From contig NZ_WHZW01000001.1 in the NCBI RefSeq assembly GCF_010667685.1, positions 124,001-188,000 of the forward strand: 64,000 nucleotides of DNA, given 5' to 3'. Shown here piece by piece: positions 34,287 to 42,158 of this stretch. The notes below the pieces were generated by a model. The model was given only the letters and a program-made list of their open reading frames with translations, was not told the DNA's origin and searched no databases. This stretch comes from Bifidobacterium aerophilum (GTDB taxonomy: Bacteria > Actinomycetota > Actinomycetes > Actinomycetales > Bifidobacteriaceae). Position 1 is the stretch's first letter; each line of letters opens with the position of its first letter. The translations under genes were made by a program, and so were the position numbers.

Positions 34287-35372
34287 ATGACACAGTCCAC
34301 GTCCCCATCGACCACGTCCGGCCCGCGCGCCAGCGGCGGCGCGACGATGAAGGACGTCGCCCGGCTCGCCGGCGTATCCGTCTCCACCGCGTCACGCGCG
34401 CTGGCCGGCAATCCCCGCATCGGCGAGCGCACCCGTGTCCGCGTGGAACAGGCCGCGCTCGAACTCCATTACGTGGTCAACGGCCTCGCTCAGTCGATGA
34501 TGGGCGTGGGCACGAAAACCCTGGCGTTCATGACCACCGCGTTCCTCGCCGAGCCGTTTGCCCGCATCGCGCAGGGCGTCGATCTGGTCGCCAAACGGCA
34601 TGACGCCATGCTGTTGATGAACGCGACGCGCAACGATCCGCAGGCGGCGCAGGACGCGGTGTCCATGCTCGCCCGGCAACGCGCCGCCGGCGTGCTGATG
34701 GTCGGCTCGCGCAACATGGACGAGGCCTGCCTTCAGCGTTTCACCCACTACCGGGACACGCTCGCCGCGGTACAGGCGACGCTGGTGCTATGTGGCAGTC
34801 CCCGCATGCCAGGACTGGACGACGCACCTTCCGTCTCCTATGATCAACGGCACGGCGTCGTTCTGGCCACACGTGCGCTGCTGGACGCCGGTCACCGGCG
34901 CATCGCGTTTCTGGGCCATGATGATCGCACCAGCGCCCATGAACGCTTCCTCGGGTTCCGGGACGCGATGCTCGATCGGGGATTCATGACAGATGCCGAC
35001 GATCCGCTGGTGATCCATTCCGCCAACGTCAGCGACGAGCTCGATCCGGCCATCCGCGCGTTGCTGTCGCAAGACACAGGCCATAGGCCGACCGCGATCG
35101 TCTGCGTCACCGACTTCGCCGCATACCGCGTGTACCGGATCGCCCGGGAGCTCGGACTGCGGCTGCCCGATGACCTGTCCGTCACCGGATTCGACGACCT
35201 GTCCACCGACGACACCGTCACGCCGCCATTGAGCAGTGTCTGCGTGCCGTACGAGCAGGTCGGCGACTATGCCGCCCGGCTCGCGTTGCGCCTGCCCGTC
35301 GAACTTGGCGACCACCCGGTCTTCCCGGTCACGTTCACCGCGCGCGACTCGATCGTGCCTCCTCACGCATGA
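34287..35372 (+). CDS. LacI-family transcriptional regulator
   Basis: A 361-residue repressor. A Ser/Thr/Pro-rich tail precedes the helix-turn-helix MKDVARLAGVSVSTASRALA. The effector domain ends with LSVTGFDDLSTDDTVTPPLS. AGGAAAGCG supports the start at 34287. It is divergent from the MFS/GH28-like pair, whose shared gap contains its probable operator TGCAACTAGTTGCA. The inducer would be related to that transporter's cargo. Confidence 0.92.
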   Translation: MTQSTSPSTTSGPRASGGATMKDVARLAGVSVSTASRALAGNPRIGERTRVRVEQAALELHYVVNGLAQSMMGVGTKTLAFMTTAFLAEPFARIAQGVDLVAKRHDAMLLMNATRNDPQAAQDAVSMLARQRAAGVLMVGSRNMDEACLQRFTHYRDTLAAVQATLVLCGSPRMPGLDDAPSVSYDQRHGVVLATRALLDAGHRRIAFLGHDDRTSAHERFLGFRDAMLDRGFMTDADDPLVIHSANVSDELDPAIRALLSQDTGHRPTAIVCVTDFAAYRVYRIARELGLRLPDDLSVTGFDDLSTDDTVTPPLSSVCVPYEQVGDYAARLALRLPVELGDHPVFPVTFTARDSIVPPHA

Positions 35373-35462
35373 TCGCTCTGTTCTGACCGTATCAGCCCGA
35401 TGGTGCCGTCTGGCCACGCCGATCCGACTACTCATCCCCGACCACGCCGGTCCGACCATGTT

Positions 35463-35504
35463 GGTGTGATCGCACTGATCCGATTACACCAGCGCGATCA
35501 CACC
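35463..35504 (+). terminator. Stem-loop after LacI gene
   Basis: GGTGTGATCGC pairs exactly with GCGATCACACC across 20 bases. It lies 90 bp after the LacI stop and has no T tract. Confidence 0.5.
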
Positions 35505-35532
35505 GTCACGCATGCCCCGTCGTACGTATGCC

Positions 35533-35577
35533 GGCCGTAACTCAACAACAGACATGCGTTCCTGTCGAGTTATGGTC
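35533..35577. repeat. Intergenic inverted repeat, GGCCGTAACTCAACA family, copy pair 1
   Basis: GGCCGTAACTCAACAA (35533-35548) faces TGTCGAGTTATGGTC (35563-35577). Half-sites of the same kind recur at 35596-35640, 39421-39499 and 46831-46875. Confidence 0.65.
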
Positions 35578-35595
35578 GTTGCGGCGTCGGACAAC

Positions 35596-35640
35596 GACCA
35601 TAAGTCAACAATAGGATCGCGATGTTGCCGGGTTACGGTC
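35596..35640. repeat. Intergenic inverted repeat, GGCCGTAACTCAACA family, copy pair 2
   Basis: GACCATAAGTCAACA (35596-35610) faces TGTTGCCGGGTTACGGTC (35623-35640). Same spacing and orientation as pair 1, as if the whole unit had been duplicated and had diverged. Confidence 0.6.
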
Positions 35641-35669
35641 TCGACTCCCGCGGCAACGACGACGATCGA

Positions 35670-36491
35670 TCAGGACAGGCTTGTGCCTGTGGACGCAGCC
35701 GTGACGAGCCGCAGTTCGGCTCCGACGTTCTCGTACACTCCGCGGCTGATGGCCCAGCTGACGACCTCGTCCGCGAACCGCACCGGATCCTCGAGGAACA
35801 GGAAGTGGCCGTGGCCGCCGGACCAGATCGACACGTCCCTGGTGCCGGCGGTGCGCTCGAAATCGGCGCGGGCGGGCGTCGTGTAGATGCCGAGCGTGGG
35901 CTTGGTGCGGCGCTTCATCATCGCGATCGCCGGGTCCCAGTTGCCGAACGATTCCGGATCCATGTATTCGGACTGGTAGTAGTCGGCGAGCGCACGAGGA
36001 TCAGCACGGCGGATGTCGGCGACGACGGCTTCGCGCATGCGCTGTGGGGTGTATGCGGAGAACGCGCCTTGGATGAACGATTCGATCGTGTCACAGGCGT
36101 CGTCGCGCAACGCCTTGAGCATGACCGGCTGGCCCGCGACCTCGTCGGCCTTCGCGCCGAGCGCCGGATCGATCACCACTTCGCCGGCGACGAGTTCGGG
36201 ATGATGCACGTGCACGTGCAGCGTGAGCTGGCCTCCCATCGAATGCCCGATGAGCAGCGCCCGCTTGCCCGCCGGCACGTTGCGGCGGATGAAGTCGGCC
36301 AGGTCCTCGCCCGCGGCCGGGATCGTGAACGGCGCGTCCGGTCCGGCAGGGTTGTCGTCGCGCCGGGTGCCATGACCGGGCAGTTCATATGGCAGGACGG
36401 TCCAGTCGTCCGGCCACGATACGAAATCCCATACGCGCGGAGAGCCAGCCCATCCGTGGACCGGGATCACGTACATCTGTTGAACGCTCAT
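35670..36491 (-). CDS. Alpha/beta hydrolase
   Basis: A 273-residue hydrolase. The oxyanion region is VIPVHGWAGSPRVWD, the nucleophile elbow GHSMGG (Ser near 95), and the C-terminal GGHGHFLFLEDP carries the catalytic His. The closest general pattern is small esterase or BioH-like enzymes. An esterase removing acyl groups from plant glycans would fit the context but is inference. The start at 36491 has no clear ribosome-binding site. The promoter TTGGAA-17-TAGGAT (36585-36613, minus strand) is overlapped by a regulon operator. Confidence 0.85.
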   Translation of the reverse strand: MSVQQMYVIPVHGWAGSPRVWDFVSWPDDWTVLPYELPGHGTRRDDNPAGPDAPFTIPAAGEDLADFIRRNVPAGKRALLIGHSMGGQLTLHVHVHHPELVAGEVVIDPALGAKADEVAGQPVMLKALRDDACDTIESFIQGAFSAYTPQRMREAVVADIRRADPRALADYYQSEYMDPESFGNWDPAIAMMKRRTKPTLGIYTTPARADFERTAGTRDVSIWSGGHGHFLFLEDPVRFADEVVSWAISRGVYENVGAELRLVTAASTGTSLS

Positions 36492-36594
36492 GTTTTCGCC
36501 GTTCGCCTTTCACGAGGGATGTTTCCGTGCGCCGGGCCGCCATGGCCCGGAACGCGCGGATACGGAACGCTTGGTACATCCGCTATCCTACCCC

Positions 36595-36614
36595 ATTGGA
36601 AAGCGTTTTCCAAT
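36595..36614. promoter_or_regulatory. Regulon operator ATTGGAAAGCGTTTTCCAAT
   Basis: 20-bp near-perfect palindrome. On the minus strand it contains the -35 box (TTGGAA) and most of the 17-bp spacer of the alpha/beta hydrolase promoter, a classic repression position. It lies in the 347-bp gap 36492-36838, which otherwise shows no gene. Confidence 0.8.
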
Positions 36615-36838
36615 CTTGTGTCCGGAAGATGCCGCGCGACGGGCGTTCCGCGGAACCGTCGCCGTCCCGGCCACGCGCTCCTCCTCCCGTCGGATGACGT
36701 TCCCGCGGATGTCCGCGATCGCGGTCATCCCCGCGCACGAGCGCGATCGGACGTCCGATCGTCTACAGTGGCAGAAAGACGCCGGACGTCCCAGGATGAC
36801 GGGAGACCCCGGCGCACACGAGAGACGAGGGAAACACC

Positions 36839-37915
36839 ATGGGATATATCCTGTATTTCAGCCGGCCGTTCATGCTGGCGGTCGCGCTGTGGCCGTTCGT
36901 GTCGGCCGTGCTCACGGTGCCGGTGCTGGCTCTGCTGTATCACCGCTACAACCGCATCCGTTTTTCGCAGGCGCTCGTCGCGTACGGCACGGTGCTGTAC
37001 GCGATCGGCCTGCTGTGCTTCACGCTGTACCCGATGCCGGAGGATCCGGTCGCCTACTGCGCCGCGCATCATCTGGCGCCGCAGCTCAACCCGCTGCAGT
37101 TCGTCGGCGACATCCGCACCGACGGCCTGGCCGCGATCATGCAGCTCGCCCTGAACGTCGTGTTCTTCCTGCCGCTCGGCTTCATCATGGGTCGCGTGTT
37201 CCGCTGGCCTCTCGCCGCGGCGATCCCGGTCGGCTTCGCGACGAGCCTGATGATCGAAACACTGCAATTGACCGGATTCCTCGGCTTCTACCCGTGCTCG
37301 TACCGGCTGTTCGACGTGGACGATCTCATCACGAACACGCTGGGCGCCGTGCTCGGCTACGCCGCGGCGAAACTGTTCGACCGGCTCGTGCCGCCGCGCG
37401 CGAACGATCTGACGACGGTGACGCAGCCGGGATTCCTACGCCGCTGCATCACGTACGCGATCGATCTGACGGTGGTCACGGCCGTGGCGATGCCGACGAC
37501 CATGCTCGCCACGGTGCTGTACGACATGTTCGTGGTGCGCGACATCGCGATATGGCAGTCGATTCCGGCCGTCGGCCACGTGTTCGGCAACGACGTCACG
37601 TTCTCCGACATCGCGACGCTGGGCGCGCTGCTCGTCTTCGAACTGCTCGTGCCGTGGATGCGCGGCGGACGCACGCTCGGCGGCGGGTTCACGCACATGA
37701 CCTGCGAGACGCGGCCACGGTCCGGCTGGCGGCGAATGCTGTTCTACGCGGCACGCACCGCGGTGTTCGCGATCGTCGTGTTCGCACGCCTGATCCCGTT
37801 GTCCGGCCTGTTCACGTTCGTGCTGCTGATCTTCTACTGGGTCAAGAAGCAGATGCCCTACGACCTGCTGCCGGCGGACGTTCAATCATCGACGTCGAAC
37901 ATGGCAACCATATAG
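36839..37915 (+). CDS. VanZ-RDD fusion membrane protein
   Basis: A 358-residue membrane protein joining two families. The N-terminal VanZ-like half has four to five helices with LNPLQFVGDIRTDGLAAIMQ, LALNVVFFLPLGFIMGRVFR and the acidic DVDDLITNTLGAVLGY block. The C-terminal RDD half begins GFLRRCITYAIDLTVVTAVA. VanZ relatives affect teicoplanin resistance and envelope stress in some bacteria, and RDD proteins are mostly of unknown function. GAGGGAAACACC supports the start. Its 3' end overlaps the convergent ATPase gene by 34 bp. Confidence 0.85.
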   Translation: MGYILYFSRPFMLAVALWPFVSAVLTVPVLALLYHRYNRIRFSQALVAYGTVLYAIGLLCFTLYPMPEDPVAYCAAHHLAPQLNPLQFVGDIRTDGLAAIMQLALNVVFFLPLGFIMGRVFRWPLAAAIPVGFATSLMIETLQLTGFLGFYPCSYRLFDVDDLITNTLGAVLGYAAAKLFDRLVPPRANDLTTVTQPGFLRRCITYAIDLTVVTAVAMPTTMLATVLYDMFVVRDIAIWQSIPAVGHVFGNDVTFSDIATLGALLVFELLVPWMRGGRTLGGGFTHMTCETRPRSGWRRMLFYAARTAVFAIVVFARLIPLSGLFTFVLLIFYWVKKQMPYDLLPADVQSSTSNMATI

Positions 37916-39201
37916 ATCGGCAGGTATGTCACCCGTCCTACGATCTCAACGTTCGTTTCCGCCAGCACGTATGCCTCGTCTATGCCGCAGTTCGGCGAAT
38001 CCAGCGCATGATCGAGCGACGCATGGGTCCGATATGACGATCCGGATTTGATCTCGAACACCAGCACTCGCCCGTCGGCCGTTTCGGTTACGAAATCAAG
38101 TTCCCCCATACGTTTGCTGGCGCAGTAGTATGTGGTGAATCCATGCGAGTTGAGTTCCTGCGCCACCGCGTTCTCATACACGCCGCCGACATTCATGTTG
38201 GTTTTGCCGTCAAGCAGATCGATGGATGCGCGCTTGATGAACGTACCAGTCAGCAGTCCGACATCGGAATAGAACAGCTTGAACCGACTGTCGTTCTTCG
38301 AGATGAGCAACGGATGCCTTGGCTCCGTCGCATTATACGTGGCGATCGCCACGTCCGCATTGATCAGCCATAGGAATTCGTCCGTCACCTGATCGAACCG
38401 CTTGACGTTCTCGATCGAGCTGAACTTGAACCGTTTGCTGGTGCCGGTCAGTTCGCTGGGAACAAGGTCGTAGATGTTCTGGATGACCAGCCGGTTCTCC
38501 TTAGGCGCATACTTGGCGATGTCCCGTTTGTATACGCGGATGATTTCAGACTGAGACACGCGCACCTGATCGATGGTGCCGTTCTTCAGGAACGCGTTGA
38601 CCGCATCGGGCATGCCGCCAACCAATAAATAGCGGTGGAACAGCTTCAGCAACCGTTCATGAATGAAATCCGCCACCGGCGTGCGATCGGCGAATGCCTT
38701 GCGCGCCATCCGCCATGCTTCTTCCGGCAGACCGTTAGCCCAGCAGAACTCCTCGAAATCCAGCGGGAACATCTCAACCTGTGTGAGATATCCCCCAGGC
38801 AACGCGTCCACGCCTTCCAGTTTCACCCCGAGCAGCGAGCCGGACAGAATGAAGTCATACTCGCCCTTGTCGATCAGCAATTTGATGTGCTCCATCACGT
38901 TCGGGCATTCCTGAATCTCATCAAGGAATATGGCCGTCTCGTGAGGCACCAGCGGAATGCTGGCGGCCACGGAAATGCGAAGCATCAGATCGTCTGCATC
39001 CGTCGCCGCGGCGAACGACGAGCGTGCCGCACTGTCATCGGCAAGATTGATCTCAACTCGGCTGCGGTAATGCGACCGCATGAATTCGCGCACCAGATAC
39101 GTCTTGCCGATCTGACGAGCGCCCGTGACCAGCAACGCCTGCTTCGACTTGTCCCGTCTCCAGGACTCGAAGCGTTCGTACGCCTTGCGTTTCAATGCCA
39201 T
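37882..39201 (-). CDS. AAA-type ATPase with DUF4143 C-terminus (paralogue)
   Basis: A 439-residue paralogue of the protein at 29622-30980. Walker A is again GARQIGKT, Walker B is AIFLDEIQECP, and the DUF4143 part has YYCASKRMGELDFVTETADG and VLVFEIKSGSSYRTH with the D-E-x-K pattern. The two share order and motifs but differ widely in sequence, so they are old paralogues or separate acquisitions. GGAAGG lies before the ATG. The gene is preceded by unusually A/T-rich DNA. Its last 34 bp overlap the VanZ-RDD gene in a convergent arrangement. Confidence 0.88.
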   Translation of the reverse strand: MALKRKAYERFESWRRDKSKQALLVTGARQIGKTYLVREFMRSHYRSRVEINLADDSAARSSFAAATDADDLMLRISVAASIPLVPHETAIFLDEIQECPNVMEHIKLLIDKGEYDFILSGSLLGVKLEGVDALPGGYLTQVEMFPLDFEEFCWANGLPEEAWRMARKAFADRTPVADFIHERLLKLFHRYLLVGGMPDAVNAFLKNGTIDQVRVSQSEIIRVYKRDIAKYAPKENRLVIQNIYDLVPSELTGTSKRFKFSSIENVKRFDQVTDEFLWLINADVAIATYNATEPRHPLLISKNDSRFKLFYSDVGLLTGTFIKRASIDLLDGKTNMNVGGVYENAVAQELNSHGFTTYYCASKRMGELDFVTETADGRVLVFEIKSGSSYRTHASLDHALDSPNCGIDEAYVLAETNVEIVGRVTYLPIYMVAMFDVDD

Positions 39202-39420
39202 GTATCAGACGCCTTCCACCCGCGTATCTTATTGGCCTCATACACATACTACGACGGATTGCATTTTTCTACAATTTGACTACACAGTTTTTCGCATTTT
39301 TCATAATTTCATATACTCGTTTTTTACACTTTTACCAATTTTCAACAAGCTTATTCCGACACTTTCCAATACTTTCCGCAACATGACGAATTCATGTACG
39401 ATCGATGCCTCGTCATTCTC
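39202..39420. other. A/T-rich promoter region upstream of the ATPase gene
   Basis: About 219 bp without genes. The central part (39260-39350) is dominated by T runs on the plus strand, in marked contrast to the rest of the window. Probably promoter DNA of the leftward ATPase gene, and a possible binding region for an A/T-binding silencer. Confidence 0.55.
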
Positions 39421-39499
39421 GTCATTGGGTTACGGTCGCTTCGGAGACGGAAAAGGCCGTAACTCAATGACGGATTCGTTGTCTTGTTGAGTTACGGCC
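39421..39499. repeat. Intergenic inverted repeats, GGCCGTAACTCAA family
   Basis: GTCATTGGGTTACGGTC (39421-39437) pairs with GGCCGTAACTCAATGAC (39455-39471), matching at 15 of 17 positions. A third half-site, TTGTTGAGTTACGGCC (39484-39499), can compete for the second. Located after the isomerase operon, it may also work as its terminator. Confidence 0.65.
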
Positions 39500-39574
39500 T
39501 GATGTACCGACGAATGATGGCCGATCCGTTGCGTCGTGCGCGGGATCGGCTGTACATACCGGATCGGCTGCGGA

Positions 39575-40462
39575 TCACAGCTGGGATTCGGCGGGCAGGG
39601 CCTCGATGGCCTTGCGGGCGGCGACGAGGGCCTCCTCGAGCGGCTCGACCTGCGGATACCAGCGGCGCTCCCATTCCAGGGACAGCGGGCCGGTGTAGCC
39701 GCCGTCCTTCAGGAGCTTGCAGCACTCGGCCAGCGGCACGCGGCCGGTGCCCTGCAAGACCGGGGTCTGGTCGCCCGGGAACGCGCAGTCCTTGATCTGC
39801 ACAAGGCCGCGACCACCGACCAGATACGGCTTCAGGTATTCGAACGTGGTGGCCGGCGCCTCGCCGACGCGCCACGGGTGGGCCAGATCCCAGATGGAAC
39901 CGGCCTGGTTGCCCGGCGCGATCTTATCGAGGTAATAGTGGATGATCGCGTTGCGCTCGCCGTTGGTGTGGCTGTCGTGCGTTTCGATGAGCGGCTGCAC
40001 GCCGAGCTTGTCCGCGGTCGGCAGGGCCTTGGCGATGATCTCGGCGCCGCGCTCGGACACGCCGGCGAGGTTCATGCCCTTGGGCAGCACCATGCCGGGC
40101 AGACGGTCCGGATCCCAGCTCGGCTCGAGCGGCGCGGTCGGGAAGACGCGGACGAACTTCGCGCCGAGCACGGACGCCATGTGCAGGCAGTGTTCGAGGC
40201 TTTCGACCAGTTCGTCCTCGTCGCGGTCGGTGTTGCACACCTGCACGCGCGAGTCGACGCCGAAGATGGTCACGCCGGCCTTCTCGGCAAGTTCGTCGCG
40301 CATGGCCTTGAGCTCGTCGTCCGTGGAAGCCATCGTGAACTTCATCTCGTCACCGACGGCGACTTCGATCCGCTTGACGCCGGTCGCCACAAACGTATGA
40401 GCGAGTTCGTCCATCGTGTCGTACGGCGCGCCGAGGGTCGACGCGGCCAGTTCCCATGTCAT
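39575..40462 (-). CDS. TIM-barrel sugar isomerase/epimerase
   Basis: A 295-residue protein of the xylose isomerase-like (AP endonuclease 2) superfamily. Metal ligands expected of the fold are seen: Glu in PLIETHDSHTNG, Asp/His in IWDLAHPW, the KD of GLVQIKDCAF and Glu in GPLSLEWERRW. Relatives isomerise or epimerise sugars, sugar acids, inosose or hydroxypyruvate. The exact substrate is unknown. GAAAGGAACATG supports the start. It is the last gene of the glycerate kinase/alpha-galactosidase/xylosidase operon, 14 bp after the xylosidase gene. Confidence 0.85.
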   Translation of the reverse strand: MTWELAASTLGAPYDTMDELAHTFVATGVKRIEVAVGDEMKFTMASTDDELKAMRDELAEKAGVTIFGVDSRVQVCNTDRDEDELVESLEHCLHMASVLGAKFVRVFPTAPLEPSWDPDRLPGMVLPKGMNLAGVSERGAEIIAKALPTADKLGVQPLIETHDSHTNGERNAIIHYYLDKIAPGNQAGSIWDLAHPWRVGEAPATTFEYLKPYLVGGRGLVQIKDCAFPGDQTPVLQGTGRVPLAECCKLLKDGGYTGPLSLEWERRWYPQVEPLEEALVAARKAIEALPAESQL

Positions 40463-40476
40463 GATTCATGTTCCTT

Positions 40477-42138
40477 TCAGTGTTGTTCCTGGTAGTCGAA
40501 GTATTGGAAGTCGGCGTGCGACCGCTTGGCGTCCATGTCCTGGGCGCACAGGCCGACCATGCCGCCGGTGAACGCGCAGCCCTTGATCGTGCGCTCGACG
40601 TAGTCGTCGCTGATGTGGTCGGCCGGCTGGGCGCCGCCGATCGCATGCCATACGGCGTTGTCGGCGTACATGTTCGGTCCCTGCGCGAAGCGGAAGTGCG
40701 CCTTATCGCGCCGCACCTCCACGCGGATGCGCACCGGGCCATCCTCAAGCGTGATCGCCTCGGAACCGTATTCGAGATCCTCGTGATCGCAGCGCAGCAC
40801 CTGGATGATGCGCCTGTCGGTGCCCTCGGTGTCGAAGGAGACATACGCGTAGATCCAGTTCTGCGTGTCGTAATACAGAATCAGCCCGGCCATCTGCTGA
40901 TAGTTGGTCGGATCGAAATCGAGCACGGTCTCGGCGTCGAAGTCGTACGCCTCCCAACGCCTGGCGAACAGCACCTGATGATGCTGCGATCGCAGCGACT
41001 GGTCACCGTACAGGCGCAGCCAGCCGGGGCGTGCGGTAAGCGAATAGTCCTTCTCCGCATCCAGCGCGCCACGCAGGGTCTTCAGGCTCGGCGGAATGGC
41101 CGGATCGGTCACGGACGTGAGCGGCGTGCAAGCCTGCGCGACGCGGTCCACCTCGAATTCGACGCGTTCGGAGCGGTCGGTCCGCTGCACGACGCCCTGC
41201 GCGATGGCGGGGGCCGGAACCTTGAGGTCGGGGCTGATCGTGTTGTTGATCAGTCGCGGCCAGCCGTCCTCGGTCCAGTAGATCTTCTGGATCGCGGTTT
41301 CGCGGCCGAGCGTGCAGTTGCCGCGCTCGGTCAGGGGACGGCCACAGATCTGCGTGACGTACCATTCGTCGCCGATCTCCAGGAAGCAGCAGTGACCGGA
41401 CTTCTGCAGCGGGTTGTTCGGCTCGTCACGCGTGGTCATCAGCGGCGTGTACGGGCTGTCCTCAAACGGGCCTTCGAGCGAACGGGCGCGGGCCACGGTG
41501 GCGGCGTGCATGTAGCCGGTGCCGCCGGCCGCGCACAGCAGGTAGTACCAGCCGTCGCGTTTCAGAATCTGCGGTCCTTCGCATACGCCGAGCTTGGTGC
41601 CCTTGTAGAAGTGCTTGCGTTCGCCGATGAGTTTCATGGTCGTCGGATCGAATTCCTGGATGACGGTGCCGGCGAACATCTGATGGCCCGGACGGTAGTC
41701 GTAGAGCATGTTGAGGAACCATTTGCGGCCGTCGTCATCGTGGAAGATGGCCGGGTCGAAGCCGGAGGCGGTCAGGAAGTGCGGCTCGCTCCACGGGCCG
41801 GTGATGCTCGGCGCGGTGATGACGTAGTTGAGCGTGTCCTTGAACGGCGCGTAGGTTTTCACATCGGTGTAGACGAGCCAGAACTTGCCGTCGGCGTAGC
41901 TCAGGTGCGGCGCCCACAGGGAACCGGAGTCATAGTTGCCGTGCAGGTCGACCTGCGATTCGCGGTTGACGGGCGAGGCGATCCATTCCCAGTTGACGAG
42001 GTCCTTGGAATGGTAGATGTCGATGCCCGGCCACCATTCGAACGTGCTGGTGGCGATGTAGTAGTCGTCGCCGACGCGTAGCGCGCTCGAGTCGGGGTGA
42101 AAGCCAGGAAGGATCGGGTTGGTGATCATCGTGGTCAT
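40477..42138 (-). CDS. GH43 beta-xylosidase (XynB-like)
   Basis: A 553-residue intracellular enzyme. The five-bladed propeller starts NPILPGFHPDSSALRVGDDY, with the catalytic base Asp in GFHPD. GFDPAIFHDDDG supplies the pKa-modulating Asp, and GVCEGPQILKRDGWYYLL the general acid Glu. The C-terminal 200 residues form the beta-sandwich found in GH43_11-type beta-xylosidases. It releases xylose or related sugars from non-reducing ends in characterised relatives, and some also act on arabinosides. AAAGGAGCC supports the first ATG. It is third in the operon, 20 bp after the alpha-galactosidase gene. Confidence 0.92.
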   Translation of the reverse strand: MTTMITNPILPGFHPDSSALRVGDDYYIATSTFEWWPGIDIYHSKDLVNWEWIASPVNRESQVDLHGNYDSGSLWAPHLSYADGKFWLVYTDVKTYAPFKDTLNYVITAPSITGPWSEPHFLTASGFDPAIFHDDDGRKWFLNMLYDYRPGHQMFAGTVIQEFDPTTMKLIGERKHFYKGTKLGVCEGPQILKRDGWYYLLCAAGGTGYMHAATVARARSLEGPFEDSPYTPLMTTRDEPNNPLQKSGHCCFLEIGDEWYVTQICGRPLTERGNCTLGRETAIQKIYWTEDGWPRLINNTISPDLKVPAPAIAQGVVQRTDRSERVEFEVDRVAQACTPLTSVTDPAIPPSLKTLRGALDAEKDYSLTARPGWLRLYGDQSLRSQHHQVLFARRWEAYDFDAETVLDFDPTNYQQMAGLILYYDTQNWIYAYVSFDTEGTDRRIIQVLRCDHEDLEYGSEAITLEDGPVRIRVEVRRDKAHFRFAQGPNMYADNAVWHAIGGAQPADHISDDYVERTIKGCAFTGGMVGLCAQDMDAKRSHADFQYFDYQEQH

Positions 42139-42158
42139 TGGTTTGCGGCTCCTTTGCG

